Below, in pieces: positions 1 through 47,394 of a stretch of DNA of 64,000 nucleotides (positions are counted from its first letter, which is position 1; the number at the start of each line of letters is the position of its first letter). The notes under the pieces are model-generated. The model saw only the letters and a program-made list of their open reading frames with translations, had not been told where the DNA came from and searched no databases. The translations under genes were made by a program, and so were the position numbers. This DNA is from Neoarius graeffei. Taxonomy: Eukaryota; Chordata; Actinopteri; Siluriformes; Ariidae. The stretch spans positions 32,852,464 through 32,916,463 of the forward strand of contig NC_083582.1 in the NCBI RefSeq assembly GCF_027579695.1, written 5' to 3'.

Positions 1-59
1 GTACCTCCAGAACACGTGTTTTTAAAAAAAACAACAAAAAAAAAACCCCACCACTTACT

Positions 60-560
60 GTACCCACGTTCACTGGATAGGACCAGTTGTGTGCTCTGAT
101 TGGCTACTCAACTACTAGGATATCAGCTCATATACCGTGACTAGAGAAAAACAAAATGGCGGCACGTGTTGCTAAACCAACCGAGGACTAAATAAAAACT
201 CGACTCGAAAACAAAACTCCAAAAAAACGCAAAAGCAACAAAATATGGAATAAAAGTATTTGATGGTAAGAACTTTTTTTTTTTCCAAAATTATTGCATT
301 CTTCACAAATTGCTACTGTCAGTTCGCCGGTTTGTTTACATTCTAAGCGGAAATGATTTTGTCGGACGGTTTGTATAAAGCTTTTATTTATCGAATTTGC
401 AAAAAATAAAACTCAAAATGATCCGTTTCTCAAAATCCAGTGAATGTGGATAGAACAAAACAGTTATTCCACTCCATCTCGCCATACATGGCTTATAGCC
501 AACTCAGTGCTACGCACCTCATCAGCTCATGTACGACTCGATTTCGTGGAATAACTTAAA
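60..560 (+). mobile_element. DNA element with KCTD1/DUF3504-like exon fragment, copy A
   Basis: The terminal sequences match those of the elements at 7011 and 57834. The plus strand carries a decayed first exon beginning ATGGCGGCACG at 156 (MAARVAKPTED, then stop and frameshift) ahead of a donor-like GTAAGA. It lies in tnks2 intron 8. Confidence 0.55.
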
Positions 561-782
561 CATTTTGATATTTATCATATCTATCGGTGCGTCAACTAAT
601 CCAATTGTGCTTTTGCTGTGGCAGAAACGATGAAGCCCCTCAGGTGACGAGCTAACAATTAATTATTCAACACCCCAGCTGATCGTCTCCATGACATCAT
701 TAGCAATTCTGCTCCAAATACTGACACTAGCATAAATATGCAGCCAAACTGTTGCCATTTGAAATATCATCGTTAATCTTAC

Positions 783-36323
<35,541 letters not shown>

Positions 36324-36763
36324 CCGCGAACCGTCAGCACGGGAAACACGGCCGGAGCGAGCCTGCAGGAGGGCCGCTTTCTCCTCCACACGGCCAACTA
36401 CCTCCGCCTCAGCTCGCCCATTACTCAGCTAAATGCTAAAGCTAACGTGCATTCGTCGTTATGCAATGCAGAGCTACAGTGTGAAGCCAAAGCAGGGCGT
36501 CGCGGCGCTGCTGATCCCGATCACTCCAACACTCGGAGCTGCCATTAATGAGCGCTCAGTGCCCGACTGGCCGGAGAGCCATGAACCCTGATCACCCTGC
36601 TGCCCCTTTCAGCCGCTCTTCCACACAGCACACATGAAGCTGCTGCTGCTGCCACCTACCGGCAAACCCTGCAGCGCCTCAAACACAAACCCTCCCACAA
36701 TGACATTCTGAAATAACACATAAAGCATTCCTGGGACATTTAAACATCACGTCAGTCACATAA
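36324..36763 (-). promoter_or_regulatory. Likely tnks2 5' UTR and CpG-rich promoter
   Basis: This stretch upstream of the tnks2 ATG is rich in CpG and GC compared with the AT-rich surroundings, and exon 1 itself is GC-rich. No TATA box is evident near the start. It is bounded on the right by the terminal inverted repeat of the minisatellite element. The exact transcription start cannot be read from sequence. Confidence 0.5.
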
Positions 36764-39700
36764 CTAGAGCGGCGGCTACAATTATCGACACCTTAACGAT
36801 CTTTTGGCCGTTGCAAAAGTAGAAAAGACTTTCAATACATAAGTCGTGCCTGAATAATTACTCAGACTTTCAGTTGGAAAAAAAATAGTTGATTCCCGAT
36901 TACTTAGCGTATCAGATCACGTGACACCGTTCCACAATTATCGACACCTTTGTCCACAGTTATCGACACCGTTCCACAATTATTGACATCTTTCTCTACA
37001 GTTATCGATTACCACAGTTAGACACTGTTCCACAATTATCAACCCCTTTCTCCACAGTTATCAACAGCATTCCACAATTATTGACACTTTTGTCCAGTTA
37101 TCGACACCATTCCACAATTAGACACTTTTGTCCACAGTTATTGACACCGTTCCACAATTATTGACATCTTTCTCTACAGTTATCGATTACCACAGTTAGA
37201 CACTGTTCCACAATTATCAACCCCTTTCTCCACAGTTATCGACAGCATTCCACAATTATTGACACTTTTGTCCACAGTTATCGACACTGTTCCACAATTA
37301 TCGACACCGTTCCACAATTATTGACATCTTTCTCTACAGTTATTGATTACCACAGTTAGACACTGTTCCACAATTATCAACACCTTTCTCCACAGTTATC
37401 GACAGCATTCCACAATTATTGACACTTTTGTCTACAGTTATCGACACCATTCCACAATTAGACACTTTTGTCCACAGTTATTGACATCTTTCTCTACAGT
37501 TATCGATTACCACAGTTAGACACTGTTCCACAATTATCAACCCCTTTCTCCACAGTTATCGACAGCATTCCACAATTATTGACACTTTTGTCCACAGTTA
37601 TCGACACTGTTCCACAATTATCGACACCGTTCCACAATTATTGACATCTTTCTCTACAGTTATTGATTACCACAGTTAGACACTGTTCCACAATTATCAA
37701 CACCTTTCTCCACAGTTATCGACAGCATTCCACAATTATTGACACTTTTGTCCACAGTTATCGACACCGTTCCACAATTATTGACATCTTTCTCTACAGT
37801 TATCGATACCACAGTTAGACACTGTTCCACAATTATCAACCCCTTTCTCCACTGTTATCGACAGCATTCCACAATTATTGACACTTTTGTCCACAGTTAT
37901 CAACACCGTTCCACAATTATCGACACTTTTGTCCAGTTATCGACACCATTTCACAATTATTGACATCTTTCTCTACAGTTATCGATACCACAGACACTGT
38001 TCCACAATTATCGACACCTTTCTCCACAGTTATCGACACCGTTCTACAATTATCGACACCTTTCTCCACAGTTATCGACACTGTTCCACAATTATCGACA
38101 CTTTTGTCTGCAGTTATCGACATCGTTCCACAATTATCGACACTTTTGTCCACAGTTATCAACACCGTTCCACAATTATCAACACCTTTCTCTAGTTATC
38201 GACACCATTCCACAATTATCGATGCTTTTGTCCACAGTTAACAACACCGTTCCACAATTATCGAGACCTTTCTCCACAGTTATCAACACTGTTCCACAAT
38301 TATCGACACTTTTTTGCAGTTATCGACATCGTTCCACAATTATCGACACTTTTGTCCACAGTTGTCAACACCGTTCCACAATTATCGACATCTTTCTCTA
38401 GTTATCAACACCGTTCCATAATTATCAACACTTTTGTCCACAGTAATCGGCACCGTTCTGCAATTATCAACACTTTTGTCCACAGTTATAGACACCGTTC
38501 CACAATTATTGACACCTTTCTCTACAGTTATCGACCCCGTTCCACAATTAGACACTTTTGTCCACAGTTGTCGACACCATTCCGCAATTATCAACACTTT
38601 TGTCCACAGTTATCGACACCGTTCCACAATTATCGAAACTTTTGTCCACAGTTGTCAACACCATTCCACAATTATCGACACCTTTCTCTAGTTATCGACA
38701 CCATTCCACAATTATCGACACTTTTGTCCACAGTTATCGGCACCGTTCTGCAATTATCGACACTTTTGTCCACAGTTATCAACACCGTTCTGCAATTATC
38801 AACACTTTTTGTCCACAGTTATAGACACCGTTCCACAATTATTGACACCTTTCTCGACAGTTATCGACCCCGTTCCACAATTAGACACTTTTGTCCACAG
38901 TTATCGACACCATTCTCCAGTTATCGACACCGTTCCACAATTATCAACACCTTTCTCCAGTTATCAACACCGTTCCACAATTATCGACATTTTTCTCCAC
39001 AGTTATCAGCACCGTTCCGCAATTATCGACACTTTTGTCCACAGTTATCGACACTGTTCCACAATTATCGACACCTTTCTCTACAGTTATCAACCCCATT
39101 CCACAATTAGACATTTTTGTCCACAGTTGTCGACACCGTTCCACAATTATCGACACTTTTGTCCACAGTTATCGACACCGTTCCGCAATTATCAACACTT
39201 TTGTCCACAGTTATCGACACCGTTCCACAATTATCGACACCTTTCTCTACAGTTATCGACACCGTTCCACAATTAGATACTTTTGTCCACAGTTATCGAC
39301 ACTGTTCCACAATTAGACACTTTTGTCCACAGTTATTGACACCGTTCCACAATTATCGACACCTTTGTCCACAGTTATCGACACCATTCCACAATTATCA
39401 ACATTCAGATAATTATTTTTAAAATAATCATTGGCATGTAGTATTAAGTTAACAAAACATAGTTTTTATTTAAAATTTGTTTTCCATAGACTCATATTTA
39501 GTACAAAATATCTTTTATATAAATATATGGATGTCAGCGTTTATGTAAATGAGGAAGTAATTCTAATGTTTCGACAAAGTAGGTTTCGACAAGGAGATCA
39601 TGAAATATTGGTGAATTTGATCAGTAAAAACATGTCCATGATCTTTCCACCATGCTTACCTGCGATGATGACGTCCGGGTTTTCATCATATTGCTGATCG

Positions 39701-39900
39701 TGCTAAAAAAATTCCATCTCAGGTAACGAGCTGTCTCATCAGACGACAAGATCAAAGGGCGAGGCGGGTCTTCCAGTTGATTAATTAACCAATAATAACT
39801 GTTGTAACTGAAATTCACCTTTGCAAAATTGTTTTTTATTGGTAAATCTGAAAAGGTGTTGATAATTATGGACTGTCGATAATTGTAGCCACTGCTCTAG
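36764..39900. mobile_element. TIR-bounded element containing a minisatellite
   Basis: Its ends CTAGAGCGGCGGCTACAATT (36764) and the inverse of CTAGAGCAGTGGCTACAATT (39900) agree at 25 of 27 positions. The flanks suggest a TA or CTAG target. No transposase is recognised in the unique right part (39406-39870). Confidence 0.75.
36930..39405 (+). repeat. 42 bp minisatellite, about 59 units
   Basis: Each unit is two related halves close to CACAGTTATCGACAC and CCACAATTATCGACAC joined by CTTTTGTC or CTTTCTC. The second half repeats the core of the element's own TIR (ACAATTATCGACACC). Left of about 37960 a 160 bp higher-order unit is visible; right of it the 42 bp unit dominates. Confidence 0.97.
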
Positions 39901-40898
39901 TTCTTTCACTGACTCATCAGTCTATTGGAAAGCGTTGTGTCGTGTTATTGTAGGAAATTAATCCACACTGGGGTGGTGTGATATTGTCCAATGCGAACCA
40001 CAGTGGCCTGGTTACACCGTAATGTGAAGACGTAAAGTTTATCTTTGAGTGGTGAATGTATATTTCATGAGTGAGCGAAGCAAACTTCATATCTTCACGC
40101 CACTGCGTAATGTTTTTTATATTATATGGTCATATCCACAAAAAATACACAAGGTAATCAAAAGAATTTTAATTTTGAACTGGTTTGCCATTTTGACAAT
40201 GTGCGTCTAGTCAGCAGGAAAACACTAGGAGTGACGTCATCAGAGTGAAATATCGGGAATTATTATACATACAGGACACTTTTTTGATGAAATAAAAACA
40301 TGTATTCTATTCCCTTCTCGCGGGTTTATTGATGGCATACAATATTGTTAGCATATCACTTATCCTCCATGTATTACACCACTCTACCCAATGGAGAATG
40401 AGCATGCAATATTGTTACAATATTGCACATTGTCAAGACAACGTGATGTCACACATCGGAGCCATAAAACGTCTGTGCTAGTGAGCAACAGTGACAATTT
40501 GTAAACAAACATGGCTGCCAGGTTTGCTTCGTTAAAAACATTAGATTTTGAGAGAATTTTGGCTGCCAGGTCGCTCCGTTGTGTGTCACTGTCAATGCAG
40601 ATTTTAAAAGTAACTAAGCAAATTACACAGGGAAAATATTAATATTCAGCTTGACTGCATTAGCATTGGCCTTCACTAATGCTACACTGGCTGGAAGGTA
40701 ACTGGACTGCCACGCTAACAGCACCGAGCCGCAGGTAAGCTAGCGGTGGCCTTCACTAACGCTACTGCTATGCCAGGTGGAAGGTAACTGGACTGCTGCG
40801 CTAACAGCACTGAGTTGTGGGTAAGCTAGTGTTGGCCTTCAAGAATGCTGATATGAAAAGAGTATGTATGTATCTATGTATGTATGTATAATAATAAT
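39901..40898. mobile_element. KCTD1/DUF3504-like element II, left part
   Basis: A first-exon-like frame starts at 40511 (MAARFASLKTLDFERILAAR). The matching second part lies beyond the SINE cluster at 42240-42850. An 82 bp tandem duplication is at 40664-40850. Confidence 0.45.
40664..40850. repeat. Tandem duplication, about 82 bp period
   Basis: The block GGAAGGTAACTGGACTGC and flanks occurs twice with a partial third copy of GTTGGCCTTCA. Confidence 0.8.
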
Positions 40899-41270
40899 CT
40901 CATCTCATTATCTCTAGCCGTTTTATCCTGTTCTACAGGGTTGCAGGCAAGCTGGAGCCTATCCCAGCTGACTACGGGCAAAAGGCGGGGTACACCCTGG
41001 ACAAGTCGCCAGGTCATCACAGGTCTGACACATAGACACAGACAACCATTCACACTCACATTCACACCTACGGTCAATTTAGAGTCACCAGTTAACCTAA
41101 CCTGCATGTCTTTGGACTGTGGGGGAAACCGGAGCACCCGGAGGAAACCCACGCGGACACGGGGAGAACATGCAAACTCCGCACAGAAAGGCCCTCGCCG
41201 GCCATGGGGCTCAAACCCAGACCTTCTTGCTGTGAGGCGACAGCACTAACCACTACACCACCGTGCCGCC
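40899..41270 (-). mobile_element. tRNA-derived SINE copy
   Basis: Full length and inverted, from the CTCATCTCATTATC tail to GTGCCGCC. ATT/AAT repeats border it. Confidence 0.93.
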
Positions 41271-41291
41271 AATATTATTATTATTATTATA

Positions 41292-41661
41292 GGGGCGGCA
41301 CGGTGGTGTAGTGGTTAGCGCTGTCACCTCACAGCAAGAAGGTCCGGGTTCGAGTCCCATGGCCGGCGAGGGCCTTTCTGTGTGGAGTTTGCATGTTCTC
41401 CCCGTGTCCGCGTGGGTTTCCTCCGGGTGCTCCGGTTTCCCCCACAGTCCAAAGACATGCAGGTTAGGTTAACTGGTGACTAAATTGATCGTGAGTGTGA
41501 ATGGTTGTCTGTGTCTATGTGTCAGCCCTGTGATGACCTGACGACTTGTCCAGGGTGTACCCCGCCTTTCGCCCGTAGTCAGCTGGGATAGGCTCCAGCT
41601 TGCCTGCGACCCTGTAGAACAGGATAAAGCGGCTAGAGATAATGAGATGAGATGAGATGAG
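41292..41661 (+). mobile_element. tRNA-derived SINE copy, small internal deletions
   Basis: It runs from GGGGCGGCACGGTGGTGTAG to GAGATGAGATGAG. About 20 bp around the ACCGTAGGTG region are missing. Confidence 0.93.
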
Positions 41662-41666
41662 TTGAG

Positions 41667-41847
41667 TTAACCTAACCTGCATGTCTTTGGACTGTGGGGG
41701 AAACCGGAGCACCCGGAGGAAACCCACGTGGACATGGGGAGAACATGCAAACTCCACACAGAAAGGCCCTCGCCGGTCACAGGACTCGAACCCGGACCTT
41801 CTTGCTGTGAGGCGACAGCGCTAACCACTACACCACCGTGCCGCCCC
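41667..41847 (-). mobile_element. tRNA-derived SINE copy, 3' half missing
   Basis: It begins at TAACCTAACCTGCATGTC and ends CCGTGCCGCCCC, so only the tRNA-like head and adjoining body remain. Confidence 0.9.
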
Positions 41848-41865
41848 TATAATAATAATAATATT

Positions 41866-42240
41866 GGCGGCACGGTGGTGTAGTGGTTAGTGCTGTCGCC
41901 TCACAGCAAGAAGGTCCGGGTTCGAGCCCCGTGACCGGCGAGGGTCTTTCTGTGTGGAGTTTTCATGTTATACCCGTGTCCGTGTGGGTTTCCTCCGGGT
42001 GCTCCGGTTTCCCCCACAGTCCAAAGACATGCAGGTTAGGTTAACTGGTGACTCTAAATTGACCGTAGGTGTGAATGTGAGTGTGAATGGTTGTCTGTGT
42101 CTATGTGTCAGCCCTGTGATGACCTGGCGATTTGTCCAGGGTGTACCCCGCCTTTCGCCCGTAGTCAGCTGGGATAGGCTCCAGCTTGCCTGCGACCCTG
42201 TAGAACAGGATAAAGCGGCTAGAGATAATGAGATGAGATG
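41866..42240 (+). mobile_element. tRNA-derived SINE copy
   Basis: Full length from GGCGGCACGGTGGTGTAG to AATGAGATGAGATG. Confidence 0.93.
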
Positions 42241-42492
42241 ATTTACGATATTGCATGGTTGTCAAGACAACATGACGTCACACGTCGGAGCTGATGCAAA
42301 TATTCAGTGAGAGAGTCTTCTGCTGCGCAGAAGCATTTCTTTGTTCACCACGAAAGATAAAGATACGGTGAACATCCAAAAGGCTACCAAAACTTCATTA
42401 GATATTCTTCACACATATTTACAAGAGAAAAACATATCAATGGACATTGAAAAACTGGAAAAGAGAGTGTGTGTATGTATAATAATAATAAC

Positions 42493-42523
<31 letters not shown>

Positions 42524-42850
42524 GCTTTTTTGTGGTATATTAGATATATTCCATTCAGCTTGCATGATCTTGAACTTGTCTTTGACTCGCCAATATTATT
42601 TAAATATATCACTCAGATCCGCGAAGAATTTGTATGAAAAATGCAAGTTTTTCAACACAAGAAGATAAACTTCATATCTTCAAGCCGTGTGATTTTCTTT
42701 TTATTACATAGACACATTCATAAACAAAAAGTACCCAAAGTTATCAAAACAATTCATATATTTCCTCATGAGTCACATGTAGAGATTTATGTCACGGTTT
42801 TGTTTCTCCATGTCCTGGATGGAGCTTGTATGAAAAATACGAGTGGTGTA
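42241..42850. mobile_element. KCTD1/DUF3504-like element II, right part
   Basis: The plus frame at 42353-42470 reads KDTVNIQKATKTSLDILHTY then LQEKNISMDIEKLEK. The pattern K-x-x-K-A-T-K followed by a YL-x-E-K-N helix is that of the N-terminal SAM-like segment of DUF3504 (Crypton-related) proteins. An ATA/AAT repeat is at 42480-42520. Confidence 0.5.
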
Positions 42851-42885
42851 TTTCCTAGTTAAACACTCATGTCCATATTATATAT

Positions 42886-43690
42886 ATGTTTAGTATAAAT
42901 ACAGAGGTGATTACAGAACATCACGCACACTGATTGGTCAAGAAATTCAGATTATTTCTCAATAATCACCTTGAACGACTTGCCAAAATGGCGGCCAATC
43001 GCTTTGTCACTGTAAGTGAGGAATAATTACAAATGATGAAAGAATATGCTGTTCCTAAAAGCACTAAAGATGCTACAAAGTTTGGTCTAAAACTATGCAA
43101 AGGGAAGGTGGCATTGTGATTTCTCATCTCATCTCATTATCTGTAGCCGCTTTATCCTGTTCTACAGGGTCGCAGGCAAGCTGGAGCCTATCCCAGCTGA
43201 CTACGGGCGAAAGGTGGGGTACACCCTGGACAAGTCGCCAGGTCATCACAGGGCTGACACATAGACACAGACAACCATTCACACTCACATTCACACCTAC
43301 GGTCAATTTAGAGTCACCAGTTAACCTAACCTGCATGTCTTTGGACTGTGGGGGAAACCGGAGCACCCGGAGGAAACCCACGCGGACACGGGGAGAACAT
43401 GCAAACTCCGCACAGAAAGGCCCTCGCCAGCCACGGGGCTCGAACCCGGACCTTCTTGCTGTGAGGCGACAGCGCTAACCACTACACCACCGTGCCACCC
43501 GGCATTGTGATTTATTTTATCTATTTCAAAACAAATTATTTTATGTGACTCGGCGTAGATAAGTGACACAAGTCTGCACCGCGCTGTTATTACATTTGCA
43601 TGACACTTTTGAAGTTTGAAATAAATGATTTTTTTAACACGATTAAAAAAACATTAAATAATCACCTGTGTATTTATGCTAAAGCAATCA
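42886..43690 (+). mobile_element. KCTD1/DUF3504-like element III, copy 1, split by a SINE
   Basis: Inverted ends contain TTTAGTATAAATAC and GTATTTATGCTAAA. The frame from 42988 reads MAANRFVTVSEE, then after an indel AVPKSTKDATKFGLKLCKG. It matches the copy at 61326. Confidence 0.55.
43123..43500 (-). mobile_element. tRNA-derived SINE copy with 13 bp TSD
   Basis: GGCATTGTGATTT is duplicated at 43110-43122 and 43501-43513. Confidence 0.95.
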
Positions 43691-44350
43691 TCTACCTCAG
43701 GCTCAGTGAATATCAGTGAATAATAACCTCAAGGTCGTCTCAGATATTGTTCACCGATATTCACTATATTGTTAAATATAGTCGATGTGTGATATACAGT
43801 CACTCCCTGCGTATCTTATGCGTGTCTGGAAGATGTAAAACTGACATTCACTACATAGCCTGTCAGTGGCACATTAAAACATCCCAGTCCTTCAGATTTC
43901 CAAGACAAATTGGAAGATGTTTAGGTAGTTCAAGCAAAGCAACATTTAAAAAAAAAATACTGATGAGCTTGTTCTCTCTCAAAGCTTTATGCTGTCGTCA
44001 TGATCTGCGTCCCAAATCTAAATTTTGACATTACGGTAAATTTAAACATATTTGCTAAGACAGAAAATACTTTCAGTCAGTTTCAAGGCAACATGAGAGG
44101 TTTTTAAAAATCACTAATTGTAATAGGAATATCAGTGTTAGTACTGGACAACAGTCTAGAACAGTACAGAAGTAAGCGATTTGAGACACAATGCTAGTTT
44201 GTTTAGCAGAGCTACATAGATTGGCAATTTATACAATTTATCATTGAATTCCTACCCTAGTGCAGCGTGTCAGGATGATGAGAATACACTAAAATAGCAC
44301 ACACACTTCATTTAAGAATCACATTTCAAAATACAAACTCATTTTTCATA
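43691..44350. other. Repeat tail and unrecognised sequence
   Basis: The first part continues the end of element III (CACCGATATTCAC region). The remainder shows no gene or clear border. Confidence 0.4.
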
Positions 44351-45956
44351 CAGTGCCTTGCAAAAGTATTCATCCCCCTTGGTGTTTGTCCTGTTTTGTC
44401 GCATTACAAGCTGGAATTAAAGTGAATTTTTGAAGGGTTAGCACCATTTGATTTACACAACATGCCTACCACTTTAAAGGTGCACATTGTTTTGTTTAAT
44501 GTGACACAAACAATAATTAAGATGAAAAAACAGAAATCAAGAGTGTGCACAAGTATTCACCCCCTTTTGTATGAAACCCCTAAATAAGAGCTGGTCCAAC
44601 CAACTCATTTCACAAGTCACATCATTAGTTGATTAAGATCCACCTATGTGCAATCAAAATGTCACATGATCTGTCACATGATGTCTGTATAAATCAACCT
44701 GTTCTGGAAGGACCCTGACTCTGCAACACTACTAAGCAAGCAACATGAAAACCAAGGAGCCTCCAAACAGGTCAGAGACAAAGTTGTGGAGAAGTATAGA
44801 TCAGGGTTGGGTTATAAAAAATATCCCAAACTTTGAATATCCCAGGCAGCACCATTAAATCCATTATAGCAAAATGGAAAGAATATGGCACCACTACAAA
44901 CCTGACAAGAGAAGGCCGCCCACCAAAACTCACAGACCGGGCAAGGAGGGCATTAATCAGAAATGCAACAAAGACACCAAAGATTATTGAAGGAGCTGCA
45001 AAGATCCACAGTGGAGATGGGAGTATCTGTCCATAGGACCACTTTAAGCTGTACACTCCACAGAGCGGGGCTTTATGGAAGAGTGGCCAGAAAAAAGTCA
45101 TTGTTTAAGAAAACACGTTTGGAGTTTGCCCAACAGCATGTGGCAGACTCCCCAAACACATGGAAGAAGATTCTCTGGTCAGATGAGACTAAAACTGAAC
45201 TTTTTGGCCATCATGGGAAATGCCATGTCTGGTGCAAACCCAACACTCTGAGAACACTATTCCTACAGTGAAGCATGGTGGTGGCAGCATCATGCTGTGG
45301 GGAAGTTTTTCATCTGCAGGGACAGGAAAGCTGGTCAGGACTGAAGGAAAGATGGATGGCACTAAATACAGGGCAATTCTGGAGGAAAACCTGTTTGAGT
45401 CAGCCAGAGGTTTGAGATTGGGATGAAGACGTTCCAGCAGGACAATGAGCCTAAACATACTGCTAAAGCTACACTGGAGTGGTTTAAAGAGAAACATTTA
45501 AATATCTTGGAATGGCCTAGTCAAAGCCCAGACCCTCAATCCAATTGAGAATCTGTGGCATAACTTGAAGATTGCTGTACACCAACACAACCCATCTAAC
45601 TTGAAGGCGTTGGAGCAGTTTTGCCTTGAGGAATGGGCAAAAATCCCAGTGGCTAGATGTGCTAAGCTAATAGAGATATACCCCAAGAGACTTGCAGCTG
45701 TAATTGCAGCAAAAGGTGGCTCTACAAAATATTGACTTTTTTTTTGGGGGGGGGGGCTATGCACACTCCAGATATCTGTTTTTTCATCTTAATTATTGTT
45801 TGTGTCACAATAAAACAACAATTTTCACCTTTAAAGTGGTAGGCATGTTGTGTAAATCAAATGGTGCTAACCCTCCAAAATCTATTTTAATTTCAGCTTG
45901 TAATGCGACAAAACAGGACAAACACCAAGGGGGATGAATACTTTTGCAAGACACTG
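44351..45956 (+). mobile_element. Second Tc1-like family, full-length but frameshifted (copy E)
   Basis: TIRs CAGTGCCTTGCAAAAGTATT lie between TA at 44349 and 45957. Frames give KVVEKYRSGLGYKKI-like HTH sequence, [36 protein letters not shown] and [20 protein letters not shown], but in several frames, so the transposase is dead. Confidence 0.92.
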
Positions 45957-46492
45957 TAGCAGTGGAATGATAGTGTGTCTGAGATGCTTGTATGAGTGTT
46001 TTGGGAACAGCAGTGTTGTTGTGGTTGTGGTTTACTGGCTACTTTATTACACACTCATTGGCACACCCTGTAGCTGTACAGTCACAGACCACAGCTCCAT
46101 TTTTTCCATGCAAAATTTGTGGTGGCCATCTTGTCATCCTTCATCAGCAGCCAGTGTCTGAACACAGGAATGCCGTGGGCTGGATGTTTTAAAATTTGGC
46201 GGTCTATTTTTGGTTGGCAGACATGCCTCTTTCTTAGTGTGACTGTTATGCTGAGGGTGATCCAAAACCCAAATAATACACATACATAAAAGTCAAGAAC
46301 ACTACATGAACACACATTAAATTATTGCATATGTATATAATCATTTTAGATTCATATGTCTGAGGTTGTAAAAAGTGCCCATAATGTCCTTAAAAGTTGA
46401 ATATCACTCAACATTCAACGGCTCAACCACTTCTACCATTATTTTTATTAAAAAAAAAAAAACATAAGGATATATTGTTTACTTGACACAGC

Positions 46493-47394
46493 TCCAAATC
46501 AGAAAAAGTTGGGACGGTATGTTGAAATTAAAACTGAAAACAGTGATTTGTAAATAATTTTTGACCTGTATTGCTCAAAACACTGTGGTGTAGTGGTTAG
46601 CACTGTTGCCTCCCAGCAAGAAGGTCCTGGGTTCGAGCCCAGTGGCTGATAAGGGCTTTTCTGTGTGGAGTTTGCATGCTCTCCCTGTGTCTGGATGAGT
46701 TTCCTCCGGGTGCTCTGGTTCCCTCCCCACAGTCCAAAGGCATGCATGTTAGGTTAATTGGTGGCTCTAAATTGACCGTAGGTGTGAATATGTTTGGAGA
46801 GGAGATGGGCGCCACCAAGTAATCCAAGCCCAGAGAAAAGATGTGAGAGATGAGTGACTATATCAGCATCTCTCTATGACCGCAATGCGGTTACGGGAAT
46901 GAACAGATTGCTCAAAACAATACAACAGCATCTTATTTGATGTTTTACCTCATGGATTGTTTTTTTTTTTTCAAAATAAAGACATATTAATTTTGATTTT
47001 TGCAACACATTTCAAAAAAAGTTGGAACAATAAACCATTTACCACTTTATAATGTTGCTGTTCCTTTTCATAACACTTAAAAGATGTTTAAGGACTGAAG
47101 ATATCAAGTGATGAAGTGTTTCAGGTGTTATTTTGTCCCATTCTTCCTGCAAACACGTCTTAAGGTGTGCAGCAGTACGGGATCATCATTTGTTTCAAAA
47201 TTCGCCGCACGTTCTCAGTTGGGTACAGAGGCGACAGGCACCCTCTTCTTCCACAGCCATGCCTTTGTAATGTGGTTTTACATTGTCTTGTTGAAATCTC
47301 CCTGGAAAAGATGTCGTCTTGAAGGCAGCATATGTTGCTCCAAAATCTTAAGGTACTTTTCTGAATTAAACAGTTAGTGCCATTTCCGTTTCCA
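46493..47394. mobile_element. Degenerate DNA element hosting a SINE
   Basis: It contains AGAAAAAGTTGGGACGGTAT and related AAAAAGTTGGAACA words, like the ends of the MITE at 12604. A SINE interrupts it at 46583-46906. No intact coding frame. Confidence 0.45.
46583..46906 (+). mobile_element. Divergent SINE with a different tail, 13 bp TSD
   Basis: The head and body match the family (GTGGTGTAGTGGTTAGCACT), but from about 46793 the 3' part is unrelated to the other copies. ATTGCTCAAAACA is duplicated at 46570-46582 and 46907-46919. Confidence 0.85.

Noticed and set aside
36930..39405. Array resembling CRISPR or bacterial DnaA boxes (TTATCxACA)
   Set aside because: There are no unique spacers between repeats, no cas genes, and the context is a fish nuclear gene; the DnaA-like word is a chance feature of the unit.
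37739..39422. Overlapping frames of up to 250 codons with repeated STIIDTF or PQLSTPF words
   Set aside because: They are translations of the 42 bp minisatellite in several frames and both strands.
39621..39818. Minus-strand 65-codon frame with DPPRPLILSSDETARYLRW
   Set aside because: It looks protein-like but has no recognisable domain, splice context or ATG start, and lies inside the TIR-bounded element.
41954..42241. Recurrent 75-128 codon frames such as GFLRVLRFPPQSKDMQVRL
   Set aside because: The same peptide appears wherever the SINE lies in the same frame; it is SINE body sequence, not a gene family.
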